Shown here in pieces: positions 56,597-64,000 of a stretch of DNA of 64,000 bases. The stretch covers positions 62,001-126,000 of the forward strand of contig JAQTTG010000006.1 of the NCBI GenBank assembly GCA_028710885.1, given 5' to 3'. Numbering within the stretch: position 1 is the first letter of the stretch; every line of letters starts with the position of its first letter. The notes under the pieces were generated by a model. That model made no database searches. It saw only the letters and a program-made list of their open reading frames with translations, and had not been told where the DNA came from. This DNA is from Sulfuricurvum sp. (lineage in GTDB: Bacteria > Campylobacterota > Campylobacteria > Campylobacterales > Sulfurimonadaceae). The position numbers were made by a program, and so were the translations under genes.

Positions 56597-57068
56597 TTTT
56601 AATGCTGCAATTGCAAAACCACTTACTTTTCCTTTCATCGATAAATTTTTTGGTGCAGTTTTCTTAAACTTGATAAAACGGTTTCCGTATTTTATCTTAC
56701 GCGGAATACCATCTGTCAGGTAAACCACATTAACCGGTATTTGAGTTGACAGACCCAAACTATGAAGTGCAAATACTCCAGTAGGTTCAATCCTTGCTTT
56801 ATCTCTTTTGGCTATAGCCTTGCATACATCATCAACAGATGGATACAGAATACCAAATTCGGCATCAATTTTTGGGTACAGATAAATTCCTTGAGTTAAA
56901 CGTACAAGTGTACCTCTTTTTACCAATACAGAAAGGCTCTTCCTGATTGATTCAGAACTGCCAATAGAAGAAAAATCATCGAGAAAATATATTTTACCCT
57001 TTGCCCTGTATTTTAGGAACTCTATTGTTTTATTATCAGTTGATTGAGTCATAATAATTTGAGTTATA

Positions 57069-57097
57069 TTTCACAAAAGTTGTCGATATTTGTGAAA
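57069..57097. promoter_or_regulatory. Operator-like dyad upstream of the DUF6088 gene
   Basis: TTTCACAAA/TTTGTGAAA around an 11 base centre, 17 bases before the DUF6088 start. Read on the minus strand it contains AACTTTTG, one base from the TAnnTTTG -7 box. Second copy at 54921. Position suggests autoregulation by the winged-helix DUF6088 protein. Between here and 57371 there is no gene. Confidence 0.6.
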
Positions 57098-57371
57098 TAT
57101 ACAACAGTAATACTATATTATTTCAAAACAAACTAAAGATAACGTAAACCATTCTTTTTGGGTATTAGATTCTAAAGAAAAAATCCCTGACAATTATGTT
57201 AGTTGCCAGGGGTTATAACCATTTTAGGTTTTGATAGTGGTATAGTGATAGTGAACAGAAAACTCGATGCTGATATTTATTCGTTTTTCTTAGCTGTAAT
57301 TTTTATTTTATTCTGTTGGGCTCTTAATGACTGCTTCTTTGATAAACAATTATTTTAATTTTAATTTAGAC

Positions 57372-58433
57372 TTAGCTTTCAACATTATAATAAATTTTGT
57401 AATACTTTCTGCCTTCGTTGTCAGTTCCCTGTTCAATCATTTCTCTGTCACCATGAATATAAATATGGAAGTTCTTATCTAGTTTGATTACACTTTTTAT
57501 TGTACGAGCTTGTTTTTTTACAGCCGACTCTGAAATAGTGAATTTCTCCATAATAGCTAATTCGCGCGCAAACTCATAATCCGATTTATATTGATTGAAA
57601 GTTTCAATTACTTCCGGCTTACCAATAACTTCCATGGCAAAAGTAGCCATATCAAAGTTTTCATTTTTTTTGAAATACTCCACCGACTTATTCAGAAAAT
57701 CTACCTGATCGGCTTTTGAAATATCTGTTTGTTCTGAAAGTTCTTCTGTTACAAAGTTCTTACAAAGCAAGAGTACATTTTGAGTGTTATAAAATTCGTC
57801 TTTGCGAGGTTTTATATGCAAGAAATCATCAATCCAGTATTTTGCTTCGACATCTTTATTGGTGTTATCAACCACCGAAACTAAATAACCATTTTCCTTC
57901 TCAATATTAAATATCAAGCAGCCTTTGTCCAATTTATTGAGATTAATTCCTTTATCACACTCAATTTTATAACTATCATCATTTGGATATACTTTTAAAA
58001 AGGTATCTTTATTTTCCGATTTAAACATGCCTATAGCATCTGTGGTAATACCATTAACAATACAGTTTTTAAATGAAACAATGTATAATTCCCCATCTTT
58101 AATTTTAGGATGAGTGCTTTGATCATAAAGATGTTTTGCAAGGGCTTGAGAAACCTCGATAAAATTATTTTTCTCGTTAAAAAGACTATCAATAAAATTA
58201 TAAACAGGATTTAAGTTTATATCATATGTGAAATATAGTTGAAAAAATTCTTCAAACTTGAATGCTTTTTGCACTTGCGCTATAAAATAGCTTTCTATAT
58301 CATTAAATACTGAGGTCTTGTTAGAAAACCGGATTCCACTTCCATTAGACTTATTGCCTATACCATGAATAACTAATTTATCTATAGCCTTAATCGATAC
58401 TATCATTTTCTTCTGTGTTTTTTGATAAAACAT
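57372..58433 (-). CDS. NdpA/YejK-type nucleoid-associated protein
   Basis: 353 residues from the first Met (58433), or 344 from the Met at 58406 (MIVSIKAIDKLVIHGIGN), which overlaps the ABC gene by 17 bases rather than 44. FFQLYFTYDINLNPVYNFID, ALAKHLYDQSTHPKIKDGEL, YIVSFKNCIVNGITTDAIGM and FKSENKDTFLKVYPND are the PF04245 nucleoid-associated family pattern. Family members bind DNA and nucleoid, but their role in defence loci is not established. Last gene of the four-gene operon; the tight overlap suggests it works with the ABC ATPase. Confidence 0.72.
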   Translation of the reverse strand: MFYQKTQKKMIVSIKAIDKLVIHGIGNKSNGSGIRFSNKTSVFNDIESYFIAQVQKAFKFEEFFQLYFTYDINLNPVYNFIDSLFNEKNNFIEVSQALAKHLYDQSTHPKIKDGELYIVSFKNCIVNGITTDAIGMFKSENKDTFLKVYPNDDSYKIECDKGINLNKLDKGCLIFNIEKENGYLVSVVDNTNKDVEAKYWIDDFLHIKPRKDEFYNTQNVLLLCKNFVTEELSEQTDISKADQVDFLNKSVEYFKKNENFDMATFAMEVIGKPEVIETFNQYKSDYEFARELAIMEKFTISESAVKKQARTIKSVIKLDKNFHIYIHGDREMIEQGTDNEGRKYYKIYYNVES

Positions 58434-60270
58434 ATTGTGGTATTAATCCATTACCATTAATAAACTCATCTACTGTATGGAAATATTCTAAGTCATTATC
58501 CTCCCAATAATCTTTTGGAGCATGTTCAACCATAAATATCTGGAATTCACTTTTAAGATCATTTATTACATACGATAAAAAAGAATTTAAAAGCTTAAAC
58601 GCATCTATTAATTTCTCTTGATCATCAGTTTTTACCTTGTCTCCCCCAGAAAAATAAGGGAAGCTTGGTTGATCTATAAATAAAAATTGTGGAACATGTT
58701 TATGATTGTTTTTTATCAAATACTCATGCAGTCCTAAATAAAAACATAAATGTAAAAACATATAGTTGGAAGAACTTCCTATATCTTCAGATTCAAATAA
58801 TTCTCTAGGATTTTTTAACTTTAAAACCATCTCATCGATATCAAATCTAATTGTATGATTTTTATAATTTGGCATCGAATTGATTAAGCTATATATTCTT
58901 TGAATAGATTTATTTAGTTCTTCATTTAAAACATATTTATTTTTATCGATATCATAAAATTGCAAGTCTAATTTTTCAAGTTCTTCCTTCAAATTCGCTA
59001 ACAATTCTTTTTGAGGAGAATCTAATTTTAATCGATTTTTCTCATTGTTTGTTAACTTGTTTTGAAGATTTCCAATAAAAATATATTTAGCAGCTTCACT
59101 TGTGAAAATTGATTTTATTTTAGGTAGACTCTTAATTTCAATATCAATTTGCTTTAATCTCTCATTTAAACTTGTCAATTCTGTTTGATATTTATAAAAT
59201 TTGAAATCCGTTTTTTTGTACCCAATTTTTATTTCTTTCAATGAATCTTCTAATGAATTAATAAATAAATGGATGCTTCGAGAAGGAATAATCTCACTGA
59301 AATTATTTGCTAAATATTCTATCGGTTTAAGACTATCAGCATATTTGTTCAAATTTTTGTGATAAATATCTACTTCATTTTTGAAGTTTTCAATGGCATT
59401 TGTTTTTTTTATAAGATTCCTTTTCTCTTTGTTAAGACTATCAATCTGTTTAAATATCTTCTCATTATTTGCCAATACAATGTAATCTTTGACTATTTGA
59501 TTTAATGCATTATATGCTTCAATATATGTACTATATTCAAAATCGACATTTAGCAAATTATATTCCTTACATTCTGTGATTAGTTGGGCTAATTCATAAT
59601 CCAAGCTCTTTTTTTTTGCTGTTTCAGTGTTAATCTTATTTGCTAACTTATTAATCTGTTGCTCAATAGGTCTCCTTTTTTCTTCAATTAAAATATTTTG
59701 TATTTTATCAATCCCAGTACTTATATAGAATATGTGTTTAAGGTCCTCATCTGTAGTTATTTCATAGAAAGACTTGTCAAAATAATTGTTTGAAGTAATA
59801 ATTATATCAGCTGATATTGATGTTAATACTAGAAATTCTCTGTAACTTAATTTTTGAGGATTTTTTATTGTCGGATATTCAATTTTAGGGATAGAGAATT
59901 CTTTGTTAAGAACTTCTTTTAATTGGAATATACTAATGTTTGCAACTGGAAGTGTTGGATAGATACCTCTATCTGAAAAATACACTTCTGCGGATACTTC
60001 GCCCGCTTCTGGTGATTTTCTTGCAATAATGAAATTCTTATCATTTATAAAAAAATTAATGCAATACCATGATACATTTTCATTAATTATTGATTGAACA
60101 ATTCTATTCTTTTTAGACAAAAGACAATAATCAATTATTTTTAGAAAACTAGTTTTGCCTTTTGTAGCATCACCTGTAATGACATTAATTTTATTAGGTT
60201 TTAATTCATAACTTTTAGGTTCTGAATCATTCTTGAACCAAAGTTTAATTTCATGTATATAATATCTCAT
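58390..60270 (-). CDS. ABC-3C system ABC ATPase (DUF3732-like)
   Basis: 626 residues, SMC-like layout. Walker A GDATKGKT (33-40); long coiled coil from about 195 to 460 (EQQINKLANKINTETAKKKS and EELEKLDLQFYDIDKNKYVL); ABC signature region IGSSSNYMFLHL (497-508); Walker B QFLFIDQPSFPY (528-539), where the usual catalytic Glu is Gln; H-loop His583 (FMVEHAPKDYW). D-Q-P-S replaced for D-E-P is shared by DUF3732/ABC-3C ATPases. Role inferred: senses foreign DNA or nucleoprotein and controls the nuclease partner. It overlaps the middle component gene by 4 bases. Confidence 0.85.
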   Translation of the reverse strand: MRYYIHEIKLWFKNDSEPKSYELKPNKINVITGDATKGKTSFLKIIDYCLLSKKNRIVQSIINENVSWYCINFFINDKNFIIARKSPEAGEVSAEVYFSDRGIYPTLPVANISIFQLKEVLNKEFSIPKIEYPTIKNPQKLSYREFLVLTSISADIIITSNNYFDKSFYEITTDEDLKHIFYISTGIDKIQNILIEEKRRPIEQQINKLANKINTETAKKKSLDYELAQLITECKEYNLLNVDFEYSTYIEAYNALNQIVKDYIVLANNEKIFKQIDSLNKEKRNLIKKTNAIENFKNEVDIYHKNLNKYADSLKPIEYLANNFSEIIPSRSIHLFINSLEDSLKEIKIGYKKTDFKFYKYQTELTSLNERLKQIDIEIKSLPKIKSIFTSEAAKYIFIGNLQNKLTNNEKNRLKLDSPQKELLANLKEELEKLDLQFYDIDKNKYVLNEELNKSIQRIYSLINSMPNYKNHTIRFDIDEMVLKLKNPRELFESEDIGSSSNYMFLHLCFYLGLHEYLIKNNHKHVPQFLFIDQPSFPYFSGGDKVKTDDQEKLIDAFKLLNSFLSYVINDLKSEFQIFMVEHAPKDYWEDNDLEYFHTVDEFINGNGLIPQYVLSKNTEENDSID

Positions 60271-60716
60271 ATTTGAACTTTTAAATTTTTATATAGCAAG
60301 TCTGTGCTTTGCATTCCTAACAAAACTGAAAAATTTAGAATTACACTTACGATTTTATTTGCTCTAATTCCAAAATCATGATTAAAGTCAAACTTATTGT
60401 TTTCAATATATATAATCTTGTCGTTTAAAATTTTTATCGTTTTTGATTCATTTAAGATATTAATGGTATTTAGCGTTATTGGCAACAACTCTAAGTACCT
60501 TTCATTAAACCCGACTAATAGTTTTGCATTATCATCAAAAAAATCATCCATTGAATTATATGAATATGACAATTTTCTGACAATTCTATCATCTAGCAAT
60601 AGTGGCAGTACTATAAAAACCCTTGCGACATCTAATGATTTTACTATTTTCATTAAACCTGCAAATACTACTACAGATATTGCCTCATTATTATAAATAT
60701 AAAATTCCGAATTCAT
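60267..60716 (-). CDS. ABC-3C system middle component
   Basis: 149 residues, acidic, no membrane helix. It has YIYNNEAISVVVFAGLMKIV, FIVLPLLLDDRIVRKLSYSY and NERYLELLPITLNTINILNE, ending in an Ile/Val-rich helix. Its size, position between the CTD protein and the ABC ATPase, and 4 base overlaps on each side are those of the ABC-3C middle component (MC), an adaptor. Sequence of MCs is poorly conserved, so the call leans on context. Confidence 0.78.
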   Translation of the reverse strand: MNSEFYIYNNEAISVVVFAGLMKIVKSLDVARVFIVLPLLLDDRIVRKLSYSYNSMDDFFDDNAKLLVGFNERYLELLPITLNTINILNESKTIKILNDKIIYIENNKFDFNHDFGIRANKIVSVILNFSVLLGMQSTDLLYKNLKVQI

Positions 60717-61945
60717 TGCTTATATTTTTTTTCCCATTCATAATGCCATCCAATTCTAGGTTCATTTGATAGCAGATAATACTGACCATTACTAAAATCT
60801 GAACCTATTTCTATATTTTTTACTTTTAAAATATCTCTTCGTATTTCATCTATACAAGAATTTGCAACATCAATAATATCTGAGTCTTTATCTGTTTTAT
60901 TTAAGTAGGCATTTAATGTTATTTTATTTTTTATTTTTTTATAATTGGTAGTAAAAACAACTCTCCACCTTGCAAAAGCTTCTTCTTCCAATTTAATTTT
61001 ATCTTCTCTTGAAATAATGTGATCTTCATCTATCCAACTTCTAATATTGTTAACAAAACTCAACATCTTAGTTGTATAATCTATCATTTCATCATCAGTA
61101 AGCATTTCTCCTATTTCATTAAGTTGTTTAATGAAAATTTGAGATTCTAAATTTTCAGGATAAACTATAGGTAAGTTTCTTTTTGGGAGAGATGAAATAT
61201 CATATGCTAAATCAAAACAACTACTATATTTGGTGTTAAAATCTTCAAATGTTATTACAAATTTTTGTCTATTTGCAATTGTCAAAAATTTTTCTTTCTG
61301 AATAGTAGCATATAACGCATTATAAACTAAATCAATTTTGTTTTCCCTCCTGATTTGCTTATATAATCGCTTCTTAATTAAATCTATGATAAATTCTGGA
61401 TTAGAAATAATATCGATATTAGTTAGAAACTGTTTTTTTTGTTTGTCAACTAATTTATATAACTTTTCAATATGTTTTTTGATTTCACCATCTGTTGTTT
61501 CTAACAAATTCTTCAAATAGATATTAAATTCATTCATCTTAATTTCAGATTTTTGAAACTTTAATACGTTTTGAAGAAATGGATTTTGATCAATTGACTT
61601 ATTTGTAACTAACCTAAATTTAGTATTATCTAAAAAATCTACCTGGCCTTTTGAACCTTGAATAAATAAAATCCAATTATTTATTGTCTTCCAGAGGTCT
61701 ATATCTCGTTCTGTTAAATTGATAATGCTTCCGTCTGATTTCTTTTGAACAGTATGTTTTGTTTGGAGTAACTCTATTTTTCCATTTGGTAATTCGATAT
61801 GAATATCATCAAATACTTCAAATCCAATTTTCTCATTAGGACTTAAATCTAAAGTTAAGTAAAGAAAATAGTAGAATTGATAATCAAAACCGATTGCATT
61901 TGGTCCAGCCGTATGTTGTTCTTGTATTGTTTCTATATTATTCAT
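60713..61945 (-). CDS. ABC-3C nuclease + CTD protein (Cap4-like endonuclease domain)
   Basis: 410 residues. N-terminal PD-(D/E)xK-type domain similar to DUF4297/Cap4: NAIGFDYQFYYFLYLTLDL, GFEVFDDIHIEL (E43, D46, D47) and KIELLQTKHTV (E58, Q61, K63), the E-x-D...Q-x-K catalytic core. C-terminal ABC-3C CTD: AFARWRVVFTTNYKKI, then CIDEIRRDILKVKNI, SNGQYYLLSNEP and the terminal RIGWHYEWEKKYK. Inferred effector: cuts DNA when the ATPase and MC detect a threat. First gene of the operon; the promoter is 60 bases upstream. Confidence 0.82.
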   Translation of the reverse strand: MNNIETIQEQHTAGPNAIGFDYQFYYFLYLTLDLSPNEKIGFEVFDDIHIELPNGKIELLQTKHTVQKKSDGSIINLTERDIDLWKTINNWILFIQGSKGQVDFLDNTKFRLVTNKSIDQNPFLQNVLKFQKSEIKMNEFNIYLKNLLETTDGEIKKHIEKLYKLVDKQKKQFLTNIDIISNPEFIIDLIKKRLYKQIRRENKIDLVYNALYATIQKEKFLTIANRQKFVITFEDFNTKYSSCFDLAYDISSLPKRNLPIVYPENLESQIFIKQLNEIGEMLTDDEMIDYTTKMLSFVNNIRSWIDEDHIISREDKIKLEEEAFARWRVVFTTNYKKIKNKITLNAYLNKTDKDSDIIDVANSCIDEIRRDILKVKNIEIGSDFSNGQYYLLSNEPRIGWHYEWEKKYKQ

Positions 61946-62004
61946 ATCTAATTGAATTTTGGTTTGTATTTAGTTTGTTATCAACCAAATCAACTCATTT
62001 TTAG

Positions 62005-62012
62005 CAAAGATA
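62005..62012 (-). promoter_or_regulatory. Probable -7 box for the ABC-3C operon
   Basis: On the minus strand TATCTTTG, an exact TAnnTTTG, lies 60 bases upstream of the first ATG at 61945, predicting a leader of about 50 bases. No clear -33 box; this is a sequence-only prediction. No gene is seen in 61946-62481 apart from the MITE. Confidence 0.45.
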
Positions 62013-62112
62013 ACAGTTTTTTCTAAAATAATGGTCGTTTCTTTTTTATTTTTATAATTTGTCCAATTGGCTTTAATTATAAGTAAATGCAATGATTTTT
62101 TATAAACTATTA

Positions 62113-62337
62113 ACCTGAGTTCGGGATAAAAATAAATTATCATGTTAGCTAACAGTCTAAATATAAGTGAATAAGGTTGCACTGCTCTGCTTGCCTTTGC
62201 TACTAAGGTAGAAAAAGTTAGTAAATAGGGTCTTAATCTTAGTAGTTATATAGGCTCCATTCAACATTAAACCTTATTGATAAATTGAAAAAATTTAATA
62301 TGAATAACTTATAAATTACCTTATCTCGAACTCAGGT
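62113..62337. mobile_element. 225 bp MITE derived from the IS982 element
   Basis: Ends are ACCTGAGTTCGGGATAA (62113) and, read inward from 62337, ACCTGAGTTCGAGATAAG, matching the inverted repeats of the IS982 copy at 55561. Flanks are TATTA at 62108-62112 and 62338-62342, a 5 bp target duplication as for the parent. It has no coding capacity; transposition would need the IS982 transposase. It lies about 100 bases upstream of the ABC-3C -7 box. Confidence 0.85.
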
Positions 62338-62481
62338 TATTATAAGTTTTTATATGTATTCACAGCCACTCAACGCCACCCTCTGCCAAATAACGACACC
62401 CCAGTCCTAACATGATAATAGGTTGATTTACAAATATAACTTTGCCGGTGAATAAAGTATTCACCAATAAAATCAATAGTT

Positions 62482-63861
62482 ATGAACGAGAATGTAAATG
62501 ACCAGGATGTGCTGTTGGTCGCAGACAAAAAGGACAACAAATTAAAGGTTGTCGAAGGAATGGGCAAAGATGGAAAATTAAAGACTCAAAACCCAAATAA
62601 GAAAAATGAAGCCCTTTTTCTAAAACTTGACAAGCAGGGCAATGTGTTGGACAATTTCTTCTCCAACTTTCACAGGCAGTACAAAGATCCTACCCATTTC
62701 CAATTTTTCAAAGTCCCGGCCAATCTGGTTGAAGGCATGTCAGCTCTTTTACAGGAAATGCTGAAACAACCGGAAAATCCCTTGAACAAAGAAACGCTTG
62801 ATAAACACCGCGTGTTTTCAGATGAAATTTCAACAAAACAGACCTATCAACCCATTGATGAAAGCCGAATCGACTGGAAACAGTTGGAACGACTGGGAGT
62901 AACGCGTGAAACACTGGAGAAAACAGGTAGTCTTGATGCCATGCTTAACTGGGGCAAATCACCGGTATTGATTCCTATTGCACCCAAGTTCGATGAGGTA
63001 ACTCTTCGCACCGATGCTCGATTATCATTTCGGGAAATAGATGGCAAGTTAACCATTGCAATTCATGCTGTTCGTAAATCACCCGATCTGGATAGACCTT
63101 TCTTTGGTATTCATTTTACAGAAGATGAAAAAATGAGTTTGCTCAAAAATGGAAATGCCGGAAGTATACTTAATGTTGAATATTCCGGACAAACTCCTAT
63201 CCCCGCTTATATTTCAATCGATAAATTGACCAATGATTTGGTGGCTGTCAGAGCCGATAAAATTCATATCCCAAATGATATTAAAGGTGTATCTCTGGAT
63301 GATAAACAAATGCAGAGTTTGAAAGACGGCAAAGCCATTTATCTGGAAGATATGATGTCCAAAAGCGGTAAGCTATTTAATGCTACTGTTCAAATCAATG
63401 CCGACAAACGAGGTATTGAATTTAGTTTTGACAATGACCATAAGCAAACTCTGAAACAACCGAATTCAGAATCAGGCAAACAAGAATTTGCTATTCCGAA
63501 TAAATTGGGTGGTATCGAATTGAGTGAAGATGTCCGTAACCAACTTAAAGCAGGTGAAACTATCTACATCTATGGTATGAAAGATCGCGAAGGTCAAGAA
63601 TACAATGCGTATGTAAAAGTAAATCCGGAAGAAAATAAACTTAATTTCTACCGCTGGAATCCTGACAAATCAAATGCAAAAGAAGTAACCCCTGATAATG
63701 CAAGTAAAACCCAGGTTGCAGTTAATTCCGAAGGCAAAACCAATGAAGCCACTAAGAAAATAGATGCACCTTTGAAACAAGGACAAACCAAACCAACAGA
63801 GGTACAGGAAAAGAAGAAAGACGAACAGAAAATTTCTAAACCACGAATCCGCATTAAATAA
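62482..63861 (+). CDS. DUF4099/DUF3945 conjugative transposon protein
   Basis: 459 residues, soluble. After a short polar N-terminus, RIDWKQLERLGVTRETLEKT, GSLDAMLNWGKSPVLIPI and KFDEVTLRTDARLSFREI are the DUF4099 block, followed by DUF3945 repeats (PFFGIHFTEDEKMSLLKNGN, KGVSLDDKQMQSLKDGKAIY, GIELSEDVRNQLKAGETIYI). These repeats with T/D-D-x-Q/K-M-x-x-L-K-x-G-x-A are a hallmark of Bacteroidota conjugative transposons, where the gene precedes topB. Function unknown. It marks the return to the CTn backbone right of the defence cargo. Confidence 0.88.
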   Translation: MNENVNDQDVLLVADKKDNKLKVVEGMGKDGKLKTQNPNKKNEALFLKLDKQGNVLDNFFSNFHRQYKDPTHFQFFKVPANLVEGMSALLQEMLKQPENPLNKETLDKHRVFSDEISTKQTYQPIDESRIDWKQLERLGVTRETLEKTGSLDAMLNWGKSPVLIPIAPKFDEVTLRTDARLSFREIDGKLTIAIHAVRKSPDLDRPFFGIHFTEDEKMSLLKNGNAGSILNVEYSGQTPIPAYISIDKLTNDLVAVRADKIHIPNDIKGVSLDDKQMQSLKDGKAIYLEDMMSKSGKLFNATVQINADKRGIEFSFDNDHKQTLKQPNSESGKQEFAIPNKLGGIELSEDVRNQLKAGETIYIYGMKDREGQEYNAYVKVNPEENKLNFYRWNPDKSNAKEVTPDNASKTQVAVNSEGKTNEATKKIDAPLKQGQTKPTEVQEKKKDEQKISKPRIRIK

Positions 63862-63885
63862 TATCAAAATCTAAAATCAACACAA

Positions 63886-64000
63886 ATGAAAATAGCAATA
63901 ATAGCTGAAAAGCCCGGTGTGGCTCGTGAAATAGCCCGAATTGTTGGTGCAACTGACAAGAAAGATGGTTTCTTGCAAGGAAACGATTATATGGTTACCT
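63886..64000 (+). CDS. topB: DNA topoisomerase III, N-terminal start (cut by window end)
   Basis: ATG at 63886 opens MKIAIIAEKPGVAREIARIV and GATDKKDGFLQGNDYMVT before the window ends (38 codons). The TOPRIM start I-A-E-K-P-G-V-A is that of type IA topoisomerase III, encoded by most Bacteroidota conjugative transposons and needed to process transferred DNA. It starts 24 bases after the DUF3945 gene, so it shares its transcript. Confidence 0.88.
   Translation, partial: MKIAIIAEKPGVAREIARIVGATDKKDGFLQGNDYMVT

Larger units (their letters stand above)
55412..57052 (-). pseudogene. DUF6088 (AbiEi-like antitoxin) gene interrupted by IS982
   Basis: 5' part 57052-56597 encodes FLKYRAKGKIYFLDDFSSIG, a winged-helix N-terminus, RLTQGIYLYPKIDAEFGILY, PTGVFALHSLGLSTQIP and VNVVYLTDGIPRKIKYGNRF, ending GFAIAALK. 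Removing the IS and one TTTTA target copy joins AALK in frame to QLGKNGITPEVQLQLAKALK and a stop at 55412, a complete protein of about 199 residues, the normal DUF6088 length. DUF6088 proteins are DNA-binding antitoxins or regulators that often pair with AbiEii-type toxins; none is present here. Preceded by an operator-like dyad. The protein now stops 1 codon into the IS, losing its last 47 residues. Confidence 0.8.
32686..64000. mobile_element. CTnDOT-like conjugative transposon (partial; right end outside window)
   Basis: rteC, tra genes Q, O, N, M, L, K, J, I, G, F, E, D, a DUF3408 gene, traA, then mobA, mobB, mobC, a defence cargo block, a DUF4099/DUF3945 gene and topB form the standard Bacteroidota conjugative transposon backbone. 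No integrase or excision genes are in the window, so at least one end lies beyond 64000. The left limit is given as the rteC start; the true boundary may be within 32252-32685 or elsewhere. Confidence 0.75.

Noticed and set aside
55412-57052. Complete toxin-antitoxin pair (AbiE)
   Set aside because: Only the DUF6088/AbiEi-like gene is found; no AbiEii nucleotidyltransferase frame exists next to it.
57372-61945. Classical SMC/MukBEF-type condensin operon (Wadjet/JET)
   Set aside because: The ATPase is short with DUF3732-like motifs and D-Q-P-S Walker B, and there are no kleisin or JetD-like topoisomerase genes; the CTD and MC partners fit ABC-3C better.
1-64000. tRNA, rRNA or riboswitch genes
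   Set aside because: No cloverleaf, rRNA or known aptamer consensus was recognised by eye in the gaps; a covariance-model scan was not possible.

Overview
The window looks like a chromosomal segment of a low-GC member of the Bacteroidales/Bacteroidota. It combines a type IX secretion (T9SS) C-terminal sorting domain, GH92 mannosidases and parallel beta-helix proteins, TAnnTTTG-type -7 promoter boxes, IS982/IS4/IS630/IS66/IS5-type insertion elements, and a CTnDOT-like conjugative transposon (RteC, TraA-TraQ, MobABC, DUF4099/DUF3945 protein, topoisomerase III). The T9SS domain argues against Bacteroides itself and fits a Paludibacter- or Prolixibacter-like environmental lineage; genus is not determinable here.

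Region 1 (1-32.3 kb) is chromosomal and carbohydrate-oriented, but heavily eroded. It holds secreted beta-helix proteins, a GH105-like pseudogene, GlcG/HbpS-like and aldo/keto reductase genes, two GH92 genes (one with a single in-frame stop), a DUF362 protein plus a decayed DUF362 homologue, cupin proteins (one intact, one decayed) and a sialate O-acetylesterase. A small catabolic cluster follows: MFS transporter, fucose/arabinose isomerase-like protein, FAD/Fe-S D-lactate-dehydrogenase-like oxidoreductase, and AraC regulators. Remnants of at least four transposases lie between the genes. Two families of repeated upstream elements tie genes together: a ~40 nt block before -7 boxes at 1.2, 4.05 and 22.7 kb, and a ~70 nt block at 8.3 and 10.7 kb. 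No SusC/SusD pair is visible.

Region 2 (32.7-51.3 kb) is the transfer module of a conjugative transposon. rteC is on the plus strand, followed by a decayed repeat-rich 2 kb stretch. The tra operon reads leftward from traA (46.8 kb) to traQ (35.6 kb), and mobA-mobB-mobC read rightward. The divergent traA/mobA gap carries an iteron-like repeat array and several hairpins and is the best oriT candidate.

Region 3 (51.3-62.4 kb) is a cargo defence island inserted between mobC and the DUF3945/topB genes. All of its defence genes are on the minus strand. It contains (i) a single-chain SIR2-APAZ-short Argonaute protein; (ii) a DUF6088 (AbiEi-like) gene cut by an intact IS982 element with a clean 5 bp target duplication; and (iii) a four-gene translationally overlapping operon encoding an ABC-three-component (ABC-3C) conflict system (Cap4-like nuclease/CTD protein, middle component, DUF3732-type ABC ATPase) plus an NdpA-type nucleoid-associated protein. 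A 29 nt operator-like dyad is shared by the upstream regions of the DUF6088 and Argonaute genes, suggesting common control. A 225 bp MITE sharing the IS982 inverted repeats lies just upstream of the ABC-3C operon.

Region 4 (62.5-64 kb) resumes the conjugative transposon with a DUF4099/DUF3945 protein and the start of topB, cut by the window end.
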